Positions 17,256-25,980 of a stretch of 36,713 nucleotides of DNA are shown here, in pieces (the stretch's first letter is position 1; each line of letters starts with the position of its first letter). Source of the stretch: Lachnospiraceae bacterium (GTDB lineage: Bacteria > Bacillota > Clostridia > Lachnospirales > Lachnospiraceae); contig JAFUFL010000010.1 of assembly GCA_017469935.1 (NCBI GenBank), positions 1 to 36,713 of the forward strand. The letters run 5' to 3'. A model generated the notes under the pieces. It did not search any database and was not told the DNA's origin. It was given only the letters and a program-made list of their open reading frames with translations. The position numbers and the translations under genes are program-made.

Positions 17256-18579
17256 GTTTAATTCCCGTCCGTCCTGTGCTTTGCCCGTCGCAGCTGATAA
17301 TTTTATGGAAAACGCCGTACATCAGCCCGGCTGCGACCGTATAGTGAATAAAAGTAATATCGTACAGGCAGTTGCCGGTTGTACAGTACAGAACAAAATA
17401 CACCTGATACATAAACGCATACAGAACGGCCGCTTTGTCGAGCCTGCCGGCGATCCTGTCGCGGGCTTGAATGACCCGGTAAGTAATAAGAAAGGTCGTG
17501 CCGATGCAGGTCAGAAAAAGACTCAGACCCAGAATTCCGGTTTCGGCAAGGACCTGCAGATAGACGTTGTGCGCGTCCAGATAATCGTACATACTTCCGG
17601 TCCTGGCGCTCAGCCTCAGGTAATACTCGTATTTAAAGCTTTCCCACCCGTTTCCGGTCAGAGGGTGCCTCGCGAACATCTCCAGTGCCAGCTTCCACAT
17701 CCTGATCCGGTTAGTGGTAGAAGTATCCTTTCCCAGTTCAAGGAAACGATTTACGATCAGCTGCAGAGGCGCCGCAAATCTGGAAGCCGCCAGCAGTAAA
17801 AGGAGCGCCGAGATTCCCAGCCCGGCAAACCGCACTATACTGATCTTTTTGTATTTATAAGTGACGGCCCCCAGCAGAATTGCCGCTGTGCCGAACAGGA
17901 CGCCGGACCTCTTGGCTGTCAGAAACAGTGCACCAAGCGTCAGAGCGGCGATGCCCGCCGCTGTTAGGAGCATGCCGTTTTCGGCTCTCGTCAGCAAATC
18001 CCGCTTCATCAGAATCACAATGACGATGGCTCCCATGAGGAATAAGGCCGGGAGCTGGCCGATCGCGTTTCTGGAGTAGTTGTTGGTGATCCCGGCCCTG
18101 TAGACCTGAAAGTTGTGCTCCGTGCCGGAAGGCCAGTACCCCCACAGCTTGTAGAGTCTCTCGTACAGCGTGGGGACAAAATACAGGACCCACGTCGCCG
18201 CAACATGAACCATGCTGAAAAGAAGAATGATCCGCATAGTCCCCTTTTGATCCACCGGTTTTAAAGCCGCCAGGATCATGATGATCACCGCGAGGCACCA
18301 TCTGATCGTCGACCAGTAGTTATGGTGCGCGATATGCTGATTATGGGGGATGACAAACAACAGCATGAACAGGATCCAGGGAATGATCCCGGCAATAAAT
18401 GCTTTCGGGACCAGATACCTCTTCTCTCCTTTGAGCATAGCGGCAAAATAGAGCGCGGCGGCTGCCAGGACCATCCCGAAGGGCAGTTTGTGACCAAATA
18501 TCTTCTCGATCAGATCAAACAAAAAAGTGTATCCCAGAAACAGCAGGCAGCCAGCGCGCTGAAGGTGGTACGTCATCAT
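17215..18579 (-). CDS. O-antigen ligase / polysaccharide polymerase (Wzy_C family)
   Basis: A membrane protein of 454 residues with about 10-12 hydrophobic segments. The large outer loop carries the family motif RxxxWKLALEMFARHPLTGNGWESF and later DAHNVYLQVLAETGILG. Such proteins polymerise lipid-linked repeat units or transfer the chain to an acceptor. The ATG at 18579 is preferred to the one at 18585 because GGAAG is then seven bases upstream. It overlaps the end of the Stealth gene and the start of the pyruvyl transferase gene, showing tight translational coupling. Confidence 0.88.
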   Translation of the reverse strand: MMTYHLQRAGCLLFLGYTFLFDLIEKIFGHKLPFGMVLAAAALYFAAMLKGEKRYLVPKAFIAGIIPWILFMLLFVIPHNQHIAHHNYWSTIRWCLAVIIMILAALKPVDQKGTMRIILLFSMVHVAATWVLYFVPTLYERLYKLWGYWPSGTEHNFQVYRAGITNNYSRNAIGQLPALFLMGAIVIVILMKRDLLTRAENGMLLTAAGIAALTLGALFLTAKRSGVLFGTAAILLGAVTYKYKKISIVRFAGLGISALLLLLAASRFAAPLQLIVNRFLELGKDTSTTNRIRMWKLALEMFARHPLTGNGWESFKYEYYLRLSARTGSMYDYLDAHNVYLQVLAETGILGLSLFLTCIGTTFLITYRVIQARDRIAGRLDKAAVLYAFMYQVYFVLYCTTGNCLYDITFIHYTVAAGLMYGVFHKIISCDGQSTGRTGIKHETYRHFDISQGV

Positions 18580-19649
18580 ATCCATTCTTCCTGCATTCTG
18601 TCCGTTTTTTCATACGAGGATTTCTCCGGAAGCAGCGTCTCAAAAGCCCCCAGCAGCTTTTCCTTTGCCCGGATAAATTCCTCCCGGGAATGAATGCCGT
18701 CTGCATCATTGAGGCACATCATTCTGTATTCTCCGCTTCTCACATAACGGCAGAGCTTGTCGAGTTCCCCGTTATCCGACGTGATCGTGTAATGTGCGCC
18801 CAGATAACTGAGTTTCTCCGGGACGAAATTACCGCTCGCCAGCTGCCAGTAGCGGAAGACATATTGGCTGACATCCCTGACGTCGCGGAAGCGGTGTCTG
18901 CAAGTCGCGTCCAGCCTCTCTGCGTTATACTCCCAGATCGTGTCCATAGTGCTCTTAAGGATCGGAACCGGCAGATGCTCGTCTTTGAATCCGGGAAACA
19001 TCTTGAACTGACTGCAGTAAGCGTTCTCCAGGACGGTCTTAATCCCGTTCTTTCGAACCGAGAACCACTTGTCCCGGTCCTGTCTCAATACCCGGTGCAT
19101 ATCGAAATGCTCGTTGATCACTTCCGTGCAGTTGAGATAAATATGGGGCATGATCGCCCCGATCTTACCGGGTCTGATCGCATGGAGTCTTGCCTGGTGG
19201 ACAGGTTTTCCCTCTCTGTAGAAGACCTCCCTGGAAATATCCTTCAGGAGGAACATGTCATCATTAAAATAGACAAAGTGCTCCGACAGTCCCTTGATCC
19301 GGTTGATATTGAGCTCAATCGGGTGGGAACTGAAAGTAGGGAGATATTCCTCCGGAATGTAGTCGGAGTGCTTTACGTGAACCAGCTTCTCCGCGTCCAG
19401 GTTCAGCCAGGACGGAACATGTCCGCAGGTCACAAAATAGATCTTATTGACCCAGGGTGCAAACTTCTCCACGGCGCGAAACCAGTACTTGAGTGTGCCC
19501 CAGTCGCGATATCTTGCTTCCCCTTCATCGATCAGGAATTTCTTCTCGGGCGCGTATTGATTTCTCTGCGCTATCCACTCCGGGTCGCTGTCGTCCACCC
19601 ACAGAAGGACGAAATCGATCGGAAAATCCTGCTGCGTCGTCTTGCTCAT
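18576..19649 (-). CDS. Stealth-family sugar-phosphate transferase (capsule phosphotransferase)
   Basis: A 357-residue protein with the conserved regions of the Stealth family: CR1 as IDFVLLWVDDSDPEW, CR2 in RYRDWGTLKYWFRAVEKFAPW, HFVYFNDDMFLL, and a late region with FKMFPGFKDEH. Members transfer a sugar-1-phosphate (or similar) to build phosphodiester-linked capsule polymers and resemble GlcNAc-1-phosphotransferase. The ATG at 19649 is chosen because GAGGAG precedes it; a GTG at 19682 overlaps the previous gene. With the cytidylyltransferase and CDP-alcohol transferase upstream it suggests a polymer with phosphodiester bonds. Confidence 0.9.
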   Translation of the reverse strand: MSKTTQQDFPIDFVLLWVDDSDPEWIAQRNQYAPEKKFLIDEGEARYRDWGTLKYWFRAVEKFAPWVNKIYFVTCGHVPSWLNLDAEKLVHVKHSDYIPEEYLPTFSSHPIELNINRIKGLSEHFVYFNDDMFLLKDISREVFYREGKPVHQARLHAIRPGKIGAIMPHIYLNCTEVINEHFDMHRVLRQDRDKWFSVRKNGIKTVLENAYCSQFKMFPGFKDEHLPVPILKSTMDTIWEYNAERLDATCRHRFRDVRDVSQYVFRYWQLASGNFVPEKLSYLGAHYTITSDNGELDKLCRYVRSGEYRMMCLNDADGIHSREEFIRAKEKLLGAFETLLPEKSSYEKTDRMQEEWI

Positions 19650-19678
19650 GTTACTCACTACTCCTCGCGTCGAAAAAG

Positions 19679-20737
19679 TCACTTCTCTCCCAGGATCTCC
19701 ATGGTCCTGCGGATCCCGCTCTCAATATTGTAGAACGGCTTCCAGCCCAGTGCATGGAGCTTGCTGCCGTCCAGTCTCGCCTTAGTCGCCTTGCTGTAGC
19801 CCTGCGCCTCCACGGCATCCGGGATTTCAAAAACCACTTTCCTGCCCGCGTTCTGAGCGATCAGCGCGGCCAGGTCTTTCAGCTGCAGGTCCGACGCCTC
19901 GTCCGCGATATTGTAGGCCTCTCCGCTCTCTCCCAGAAGCAGGACCGTGAGAAGGCCGCTCACCGCGTCCGCCACGTACGTATAGCTGTAATACTGCGTT
20001 CCCGCCGACTTGAGGACGATGTCTTCTCCCGCTATGCCTTTGCGGATGAACTGGCTGATCGCCTTGGTGTCCGACATCAGCATGGTCGGTCCGTAGGAGC
20101 GCGTCAGTCTCGGAATGCAGACGTCGATTCCCTTCTGTTTCATGTATGCCTGGCAGAGAGCTTCGCCGCACCGCTTGCTCTCCGGATACCCGGCCCGCAG
20201 TGTATTGCTGTCGATATAGCCGCAGTAATCCTCACGGAACAGTTCCACGTCGCCGCGGTTCTCCCCGTAGATCTCGTTGGAAGAGGCGAACGCAAACCGC
20301 TCTGCCCCGTGCGCGCAGGCAAATTCCAGCATGTTCTGAAGACCGATGATGTTGGTCGTGATCGTTCCGATCGGGTCTGTCGAATACTGCATGGGATGCG
20401 TGTTGGACGCAAGGTGCAGCACGAAATCCACCGTGCCGATGTCATCCCTGACAAAAGGTCTGTTGATATCATAAGGGATAAAATTGAACAGCGGATGGTC
20501 GGCGTGCCCTTCAAATCTGGCCCTTGCCTTCTCTTCGCTGCGGCCGAGCGCGTAGACGCGGCAGTTCATGCCTTCCCGCTCGTTTCTCTCCATGATGACG
20601 TCGACCAGGAAACTGCCGATCATTCCCGTCGCGCCCGAGAGCAGGACCGCCTTGCCCGCAAGCTTCTCCCAAGGCAGATCCAGCTGTGCGGTCCGCCTGA
20701 CATCTTCCATATAATATGCGTTTGTATATAAACTCAT
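19679..20737 (-). CDS. NAD-dependent sugar epimerase/dehydratase (extended SDR)
   Basis: A 352-residue extended short-chain dehydrogenase. The Rossmann motif is GATGMIGSFL (GxxGxxG), the active-site Ser is in FASSNEIYGE, and the YxxxK pair is in GYPESKRCGE. HLASNTHPMQY resembles nucleotide-sugar dehydratases and decarboxylases. The exact nucleotide sugar is not clear. Its place directly after an IspD/TarI-type cytidylyltransferase hints at a CDP-linked or related substrate; it is not TarJ, which belongs to a different (medium-chain) dehydrogenase family. AAGGGG precedes the ATG. The spacing to the cytidylyltransferase gene is nine bases. Confidence 0.88.
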   Translation of the reverse strand: MSLYTNAYYMEDVRRTAQLDLPWEKLAGKAVLLSGATGMIGSFLVDVIMERNEREGMNCRVYALGRSEEKARARFEGHADHPLFNFIPYDINRPFVRDDIGTVDFVLHLASNTHPMQYSTDPIGTITTNIIGLQNMLEFACAHGAERFAFASSNEIYGENRGDVELFREDYCGYIDSNTLRAGYPESKRCGEALCQAYMKQKGIDVCIPRLTRSYGPTMLMSDTKAISQFIRKGIAGEDIVLKSAGTQYYSYTYVADAVSGLLTVLLLGESGEAYNIADEASDLQLKDLAALIAQNAGRKVVFEIPDAVEAQGYSKATKARLDGSKLHALGWKPFYNIESGIRRTMEILGEK

Positions 20738-20746
20738 TTTTTCCCC

Positions 20747-21463
20747 TTATTTGAGCCAGTTGTCGCGGTCCGATTTCAGGTAGGCCTTGAACATCTCCAG
20801 ATCATCCTTGGTCGTCAGTTTGATGTTCTTGTCGGAACCGGCGGCAAAATAGAGTCTCTCCCCCAGTTCCACCATCATTGTGTTGGTGTAGGAGGAGCCG
20901 TAGATCCCGATCTCCTTCTCGAAGGCCTCGTGGTAGGCCCAGTCCAGCTTGCCGAACTTGTAGGCCTGCGGCGTCGATACCCTGCGCAGCGTCTCGCGCG
21001 GGATATACTTGACAGTGCTGATCTCATCGTCGACGACAAAGATCTGCTCATTATAAGGGAGCGAAGTCACGGCGTTGCCGTACTTCCTGCACTTGACGAT
21101 GACGTCGGAGAGAACGGTCGCGTCCACCAGCGGACGGATTCCGTCGTGCACGATGATAATATCGTCGTCGCTGCACTTCCCTTCCAGGTTATACACGCCG
21201 TTTCGGATGGATTCCTGCCCGGAATTTCCGCCGGACACGATCCATTTGAGCTTGTCAATATTGAACTGTTTGGCGTACGCCCAGACAATGTCGTGCCAGC
21301 CGTCGATGCAGACCACCTCGATGGCGTCGACTTCGGGATGCTTCTGGAAGCCCTCCAGCGTGTAAATAAGGACCGGTTTGTCATAGACGTTGATGAACTG
21401 CTTGGGGATGTCCTGCCCCATCCGGTGGCCGGTCCCTCCTGCAATGATGATCGCTATATTCAT
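20747..21463 (-). CDS. IspD/TarI-family cytidylyltransferase
   Basis: A 238-residue nucleotidyltransferase. IIAGGTGHRMGQDIPKQF is the CTP-binding signature shared by IspD and TarI; VHDGIRPLVD and GYxx-type PLVDATVLSD follow. IspD makes CDP-methylerythritol, TarI and relatives make CDP-ribitol. The location inside a surface-polymer operon, between a CDP-alcohol transferase and an epimerase, favours a CDP-activated polyol or sugar over isoprenoid synthesis. The ATG at 21463 with GAGAAG upstream is preferred to a GTG at 21478 that overlaps the previous stop, though the latter remains possible. Confidence 0.87.
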   Translation of the reverse strand: MNIAIIIAGGTGHRMGQDIPKQFINVYDKPVLIYTLEGFQKHPEVDAIEVVCIDGWHDIVWAYAKQFNIDKLKWIVSGGNSGQESIRNGVYNLEGKCSDDDIIIVHDGIRPLVDATVLSDVIVKCRKYGNAVTSLPYNEQIFVVDDEISTVKYIPRETLRRVSTPQAYKFGKLDWAYHEAFEKEIGIYGSSYTNTMMVELGERLYFAAGSDKNIKLTTKDDLEMFKAYLKSDRDNWLK

Positions 21464-21474
21464 AGTAGTACTTC

Positions 21475-22209
21475 TCACCTATCCTCTCTTAAAACAGACT
21501 TCAGTGACATGATCATGACTGCCGTGTTGAACAGCAGGTAGCACACGGTATAAAGGTCCAGAATATTCAGCAGGATCGCCACAAGGAGCAGGAGCTGTGC
21601 CCCGCCGGCACAGGACCGCAGGTTCAGGGCGATCGTCTTCACGAGCCCGTAATCCGCCTTGTCCATGACGTCCTTCACGGCTTCCTTGTCCATAATCGTA
21701 GTGACCGCCTTGTGCATGACCAGCCTGGGCAGAAGGTCTACGATCGCGATCAGTCCGCCGCAGATGATCAGCGCCTCCGAACCGATCAGCCCTCTGTCGA
21801 TCAGCGGGCCCTTGCTGTGCGCCGCCATGATCCCGGCGGCAAAGAACATCAGCGCCGAAGCGATATAGCCGGCCATGGCGTCATAGACGCTGCCCAGCCT
21901 TGAGAACTGCTTTTTGTATCTCGCCACATTGCCGTCCACGCCGTCCAGAAGATTCCAAAGAAAGAACAGGAGCCAGCTGGCGATCATTCCGGCCTTCGTT
22001 TTCGCCGCACAGGCGGCCAGAAAACCGAACACGGCGGGTACGATCGAGATGATCGAGATAGTGTTCGGACTTATATTCGTATACAAAAAGGGAATTGTGA
22101 GCACATAGGAAAGAGGTCTTCCTATATAAAACGCAAATAGGTCATTTTTTGCCATGGCCCTCTTCTGAGGCGTCATGGACCGTTCCGCTATATCTTTAAT
22201 GGTAATCAT
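21475..22209 (-). CDS. CDP-alcohol phosphatidyltransferase-family membrane protein, atypical motif
   Basis: A 244-residue membrane protein with about six hydrophobic segments. The family motif D-x2-DG-x2-AR-x8-G-x3-D-x3-D appears as DGVDGNVAR, then G, D and finally Gly instead of the last Asp (GSVYDAMAGY). Members transfer an alcohol phosphate from or to CDP-linked donors. Loss of the fourth Asp, regarded as the general base, raises doubt about ordinary catalysis. First gene of the long minus-strand polysaccharide operon; a good promoter is about 85 bases upstream. The RBS (AAAGAAG) is weak. Confidence 0.85.
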   Translation of the reverse strand: MITIKDIAERSMTPQKRAMAKNDLFAFYIGRPLSYVLTIPFLYTNISPNTISIISIVPAVFGFLAACAAKTKAGMIASWLLFFLWNLLDGVDGNVARYKKQFSRLGSVYDAMAGYIASALMFFAAGIMAAHSKGPLIDRGLIGSEALIICGGLIAIVDLLPRLVMHKAVTTIMDKEAVKDVMDKADYGLVKTIALNLRSCAGGAQLLLLVAILLNILDLYTVCYLLFNTAVMIMSLKSVLREDR

Positions 22210-22290
22210 AGTACTTCTTTCATTCTGAATGTAAGGTTTCTCAGCCGCGTTCGCCGTATGCTGCGCGCTCTTAACGCGAATTCAAAGTTT

Positions 22291-22319
22291 AGTGTATAAG
22301 ATTTCAGGCTATTTATCAA
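22291..22319 (-). promoter_or_regulatory. Promoter of the polysaccharide operon
   Basis: On the minus strand TTGATA (22314-22319), a 17-base spacer and TACACT (22291-22296). It would drive the genes from 22209 down to about 12630, which are closely spaced or overlapping. Confidence 0.6.
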
Positions 22320-22352
22320 GGTGCGCCTTGCCGGACAAATATCCATGGTCAT

Positions 22353-22430
22353 CAAGGCTCGCCTTGCGAGCCGCCGCGCCGCGTGCGGGCTGCCTGAGGG
22401 CAGCATCTTCCTTTCCGCACGCGTGTGCAT
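22353..22430 (-). repeat. Structured intergenic repeat, copy 2
   Basis: Read on the minus strand it runs GCACACGCGTGCGG, a GCTGCC-CTCA-GGCAGC hairpin, CCGCACGCGGCGCGGCG, then GGCTCG-CAAGG-CGAGCC-TTG. Its last 34 bases match copy 1 at 27 positions without gaps. It sits between the terminator of the upstream glycosyltransferase and the promoter of the polysaccharide operon. Confidence 0.7.
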
Positions 22431-22440
22431 GCATAGACAG

Positions 22441-22471
22441 AAAAAGCCGGCGGAACGCTGCGGTTCCGCCG
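22441..22471 (-). terminator. Terminator of the GT4 glycosyltransferase gene
   Basis: A 9-bp stem CGGCGGAAC (22448-22456) with GTTCCGCCG (22463-22471) and a six-base loop; the minus strand continues GGCTTTTTC. Confidence 0.9.
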
Positions 22472-22483
22472 ACATTGTTTCCG

Positions 22484-23656
22484 TTATTCGTTATTTACCT
22501 CTCTGCCGGCGAGCCGCAGGAACAGGTCTCTGTGCTCGCGCGCGGTTCTCTCCACGTTGAACCGCTCCTTGACGATCTTTAATCCGTTTTCGACGAGATA
22601 ATTTCTGAGTTCTTCGTTGTCGCGAAGCCTGATCACCGCTTCCGCCGCTCCGTAGAAATCTTCCCGCTCTACCAGGAGGCCGTTCACGCCGTCCTTGATG
22701 ATCTCCGGGATCGCATCCACGTTCGCTGCCACGATCGGCTTGCGGGTCAGCATGTACTCGGGAAGCACCAGCCCGAATCCCTCCCATCTGCTCATCAGCA
22801 TAGCCACGTCAAAGTTGCAGATGTAATTAAAGGGATCGTCAACCCAGCCCGTGATCAGGAAAGAATCCTTCAGGCCGTATTCCCGGACCAGCCTCTCCGT
22901 GTCCTTGCGGTTGAGCCCGTCGCCGACGATGACGAAGAATGCTTCCGGAACCCTTTTCTTGATCACGGAGGCAGCCTTGACAAAGATGTCCGGAGCCTTC
23001 TGTGTCGCAAGACGTCCCACCATTCCCACGATGAACGCGTCCTCCGGGATGTCCTGCATATCCGCAGGCTTGGTGTGAACGATATTTTCCTCATCCAGAT
23101 CGATGCCGTTGTAGATCACATTGAGCTTGGACGGATCGCAGATCCCGTGGGAGAGCGCCGTGTTCTTCTCAAACTCCGAGATACATACGATGCTGTCCGT
23201 GATCGGAGCGAGCATCTTCTCGATCATCACGTAGGAACGGATCAGGCTCTTGCTGGCCCCCTTCATATTGAAAGCCCAGCCGTGGGCGTTGTACAGACAA
23301 GCATTTCGCTCGCCCTGCCTGTTTTTCAGTCCGATGTTCGCCATGCGGCCGATCGCTCCCGCCTTGGAGCTGTGGCAGTAGACCACATCCGGCTTATACT
23401 TCTTGATCAGGTTCCTCACAGCCATGATGCTGCGAAAATCAAATTTCGCGTCAATCGCGTGGTGCATGTCTCCGACATGTTCGACCTTGGAGACGATCTC
23501 CTCAAACTTGCCCGCATCGAAAGAATCCGAACACACGAGAATATGCTCCAGCTGATCACTATAATTCTGTTTTAGCTTAGTCAATAACGCGACCAAGTAT
23601 CGTTCCACGCCTCCCGGCGCTTCCGCGATATGTAAAACACGTACTTTCTTCGCCAC
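22484..23656 (-). CDS. Glycosyltransferase family 4
   Basis: A 390-residue GT-B glycosyltransferase. The N-domain has the acceptor loop APGGVERYLVALL; the C-domain has VGMVGRLATQKAPD, VIVGDG and the donor-site motif SRWEGFGLVLPEYM with the two conserved Glu (EX7E-like). It probably adds one sugar to a lipid-linked polysaccharide precursor on the cytoplasmic face. The start is GTG with AGGAG seven bases ahead. It is bounded by its own terminator and a 174-base AT-rich gap upstream (23657-23830) in which several TATAAT-like boxes occur but no convincing -35. Confidence 0.92.
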   Translation of the reverse strand: MAKKVRVLHIAEAPGGVERYLVALLTKLKQNYSDQLEHILVCSDSFDAGKFEEIVSKVEHVGDMHHAIDAKFDFRSIMAVRNLIKKYKPDVVYCHSSKAGAIGRMANIGLKNRQGERNACLYNAHGWAFNMKGASKSLIRSYVMIEKMLAPITDSIVCISEFEKNTALSHGICDPSKLNVIYNGIDLDEENIVHTKPADMQDIPEDAFIVGMVGRLATQKAPDIFVKAASVIKKRVPEAFFVIVGDGLNRKDTERLVREYGLKDSFLITGWVDDPFNYICNFDVAMLMSRWEGFGLVLPEYMLTRKPIVAANVDAIPEIIKDGVNGLLVEREDFYGAAEAVIRLRDNEELRNYLVENGLKIVKERFNVERTAREHRDLFLRLAGREVNNE

Positions 23657-23830
23657 TCGCCTTCTCCTGTGTTACCCGGCAGCTTCCGCGCTTTCCCTCG
23701 CGCGCGGCGCTGCGACAAACTCCGCTACAAGTATATCACAAAAACCGTATTATTTCTGTAACTGCAATATTATAATACATTCTACCCGCTTTTTCTATTA
23801 ATAATATGTACACTTTCCGGGTCTGCAGGC

Positions 23831-24772
23831 TTATTTTTTTATCATTATTTGATACATATTTTCAATAACAATGAGCCGGAATTCAAATTCCTGTCTCTCT
23901 TTCTCGACCAGCGTCGTCAGGATCAGCCCCGTAAACAGGGACAGGACGCCTCCGAGCCCGATAAATCCCGAGACGATGAGCGTGGGAAATCTCGGGACAA
24001 GGCCTGTTCTGGCATATTCTATGAAAATGGGAACGAACATGATCAGTGTCAGGATAAACAAGAACAAACTGAGTCCGCCAAAAAAGCTCATCGGCTTATA
24101 GTTCTTGTAGAGCCGGAAGATTGTTCCCAGCACCTTGAATCCGTCCGAATAAGTATCCAGCTTGGACTCGCTCCCCTCGGGGCGGTCTCTGTACTCAATG
24201 ATGACGTTTTCGATCCTCATATTCTTCTCGACGGCGTGAATCGTCATCTCCGTCTCGATCTCAAATCCCTTGGACAGGACCGGAAAGCTCTTGACGAACA
24301 GATAGCTGAAAGCCCTGTAGCCCGTCATGATATCCCGGATATTCGTGTCAAAAAGCCGGTTGATGCTGCTTCTCACAAGAGAATTGCCAAAATTGTGGAA
24401 GGGTCTCTTGTTCTCCTCAAAATAAGTCGACGACAGCCGGTCACCCACGACCATGTCCGTCTTTTTCTCCAGGACCAGGTCGGCCATCTGCCGGCCGTAC
24501 TCCGCCGGGTAGGTGTCGTCTCCGTCCACCATGATATAGCAGTCCGCGTCGATCTCCCTGAACATTCTGCGGATCACGTTGCCTTTTCCCTGCTGATACT
24601 CGTGTCTTACTACAGCTCCCGCCTCCTCAGCGATCTGCGCTGTCCCATCACTTGAATTGTTGTCATAGACATAGATGACAGCTTCCGGAAGAGATTCCTT
24701 CCAGTCCGATACCACTTTCCTGATTGTCTTCGCCTCGTTGTAACAAGGGATCAATACTGCGATCTTATCCAC
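23831..24772 (-). CDS. Membrane-anchored glycosyltransferase family 2 (polyprenyl-phosphate transferase type)
   Basis: A 313-residue protein. Residues 1-215 are a GT-A domain: VLIPCYNEAKTIRKVV, YDNNSSDGT and MVDGDDTYP (the metal-binding DGDD). Two hydrophobic helices follow (about residues 230-250 and 270-292), as in DPM1/GtrB-like enzymes that move a sugar from a nucleotide to polyprenyl phosphate. It could also be a chain-building transferase. The start is GTG with AGGAG six bases ahead. The gene lies 100 bases after rfbA on the same strand. Confidence 0.9.
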   Translation of the reverse strand: MDKIAVLIPCYNEAKTIRKVVSDWKESLPEAVIYVYDNNSSDGTAQIAEEAGAVVRHEYQQGKGNVIRRMFREIDADCYIMVDGDDTYPAEYGRQMADLVLEKKTDMVVGDRLSSTYFEENKRPFHNFGNSLVRSSINRLFDTNIRDIMTGYRAFSYLFVKSFPVLSKGFEIETEMTIHAVEKNMRIENVIIEYRDRPEGSESKLDTYSDGFKVLGTIFRLYKNYKPMSFFGGLSLFLFILTLIMFVPIFIEYARTGLVPRFPTLIVSGFIGLGGVLSLFTGLILTTLVEKERQEFEFRLIVIENMYQIMIKK

Positions 24773-24872
24773 TGTTTACTCCTGTATTCATTTGCTTCGC
24801 GGTGCACCGTTCGGGCCTTAGTGCCGCCCGGGGCTGCCTGCGGCGCTGCCCGTCTGTCAGCGCATGTGTGCG

Positions 24873-25769
24873 TTATCTCAGTTCATCAATATACTTTCCG
24901 TCCAGGACGTCCATCAGATACTGGCCGTACTGGTTCTTCTTCATCACTTCGTAGGTCCTGAGCACGTCCTCCCGGGTGATCCAGCCGTTCAGATAGCCGA
25001 TCTCCTCAAGGCATGCGATCTTTCTGTGCTGGTGCTGTTCCACGGTCTTGACGAAATTGGTCGCATCGACAAGGCTCTCATGCGTTCCCGTATCGAGCCA
25101 GGTGAATCCCTGTCCCAAAAGTTCCACATGCAGCCGGTTGTCCTCGAGATAAATGCGGTTGAGATCCGTGATCTCGTACTCTCCTCTCGCCGAAGGCTTC
25201 AGCGACTTTGCGTACTCCACGACATTGCGGTCGTAGAAATACAGCCCGGTCACGCAATAATTGCTCTTGGGATGCTCCGGCTTCTCCTCGATGCTGACGG
25301 CCTTTCCGTCTTTATCGAATTCCACGATGCCGAATCTCTCGGGGTCGTCCACGTAGTAGCCGAAGATCGTGGCTCCGCCGCCGCTCTCCGCGCTCTCTAC
25401 GGCCGCCCTGAGTCTCTTCTTGAGGCCGTGCCCCGCGAAGATATTGTCTCCCAGCACCATGGCCACCGCGTCGTCCCCTATGAACTGCTCGCCGATCATG
25501 AAGGCCTGTGCCAGGCCGTCCGGGCTGGGCTGCGCCTTATAAGAGAGCTTAATGCCGAACTGATGCCCGTTTCCCAGCAGCAGCTCAAAGCGCGGCAGAT
25601 CCTGGGGCGTAGAGATGATCAAAATATCCCTGATGCCCGCGTTCATCAGCACAGACAGCGGGTAGTAGATCATCGGTTTATCAAAAATAGGCAGGAGCTG
25701 TTTGGATGTCACCATCGTGAGCGGATATAACCTGGTGCCCGAACCGCCGGCCAGCACAATCCCTTTCAT
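24873..25769 (-). CDS. rfbA: Glucose-1-phosphate thymidylyltransferase
   Basis: Makes dTDP-glucose from dTTP and glucose-1-phosphate, the first step to dTDP-rhamnose and other dTDP-sugars. The 298-residue product shows [20 protein letters not shown] (nucleotide binding), [11 protein letters not shown] (metal-binding Asp) and [13 protein letters not shown]. rfbB, rfbC and rfbD are not in the window. GGGAGG precedes the ATG, and a well-formed promoter lies about 40 bases upstream. Confidence 0.96.
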   Translation of the reverse strand: MKGIVLAGGSGTRLYPLTMVTSKQLLPIFDKPMIYYPLSVLMNAGIRDILIISTPQDLPRFELLLGNGHQFGIKLSYKAQPSPDGLAQAFMIGEQFIGDDAVAMVLGDNIFAGHGLKKRLRAAVESAESGGGATIFGYYVDDPERFGIVEFDKDGKAVSIEEKPEHPKSNYCVTGLYFYDRNVVEYAKSLKPSARGEYEITDLNRIYLEDNRLHVELLGQGFTWLDTGTHESLVDATNFVKTVEQHQHRKIACLEEIGYLNGWITREDVLRTYEVMKKNQYGQYLMDVLDGKYIDELR

Positions 25770-25807
25770 AAGATCCTCCCTTCTGTGCTCATATCAATCC
25801 AGATTAT

Positions 25808-25836
25808 ATTATAAAGAATCTTATTTCATAAGGCAA
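25808..25836 (-). promoter_or_regulatory. Promoter of rfbA
   Basis: On the minus strand TTGCCT (25831-25836), a 17-base spacer and a consensus TATAAT (25808-25813). Confidence 0.7.
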
Positions 25837-25865
25837 GTAAGACCCGCCTGCCTCCGGCCCGAATC

Positions 25866-25917
25866 AAAAAAGCCGGCGGGTCCCCCTCCCTGAATCGGGA
25901 CCGGAGACTCCGCGGCT
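25866..25917 (-). terminator. Terminator of the lactate permease gene
   Basis: A two-part stem on the minus strand: outer AGCCG/CGGCT (25913-25917 with 25871-25875) and inner GGTCCC/GGGACC, followed by six T at 25866-25871. Confidence 0.75.
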
Positions 25918-25980
25918 CTTTTTCTCTTCCGTTATATTCTATTCTCTTTTTATTCCGTTCTCTTGCGATATCTCATAATG

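Noticed and set aside
20747-21463. Cytidylyltransferase considered as housekeeping IspD
   Set aside because: Family signatures do not separate IspD from TarI by eye, but the operon context favours surface-polymer synthesis; left as IspD/TarI-family without a symbol.
22206-22475. 89-codon minus-strand frame
   Set aside because: It covers a terminator, repeat copy 2 and a promoter, and has no protein-like composition.
24776-24870. Possible fourth copy of the structured repeat between rfbA and the GT2 gene (minus strand)
   Set aside because: It shares GCACACATGCGC and GCAGGCAGCCC in the right order, but the stems do not pair as in copies 1 and 2; too degenerate to claim.
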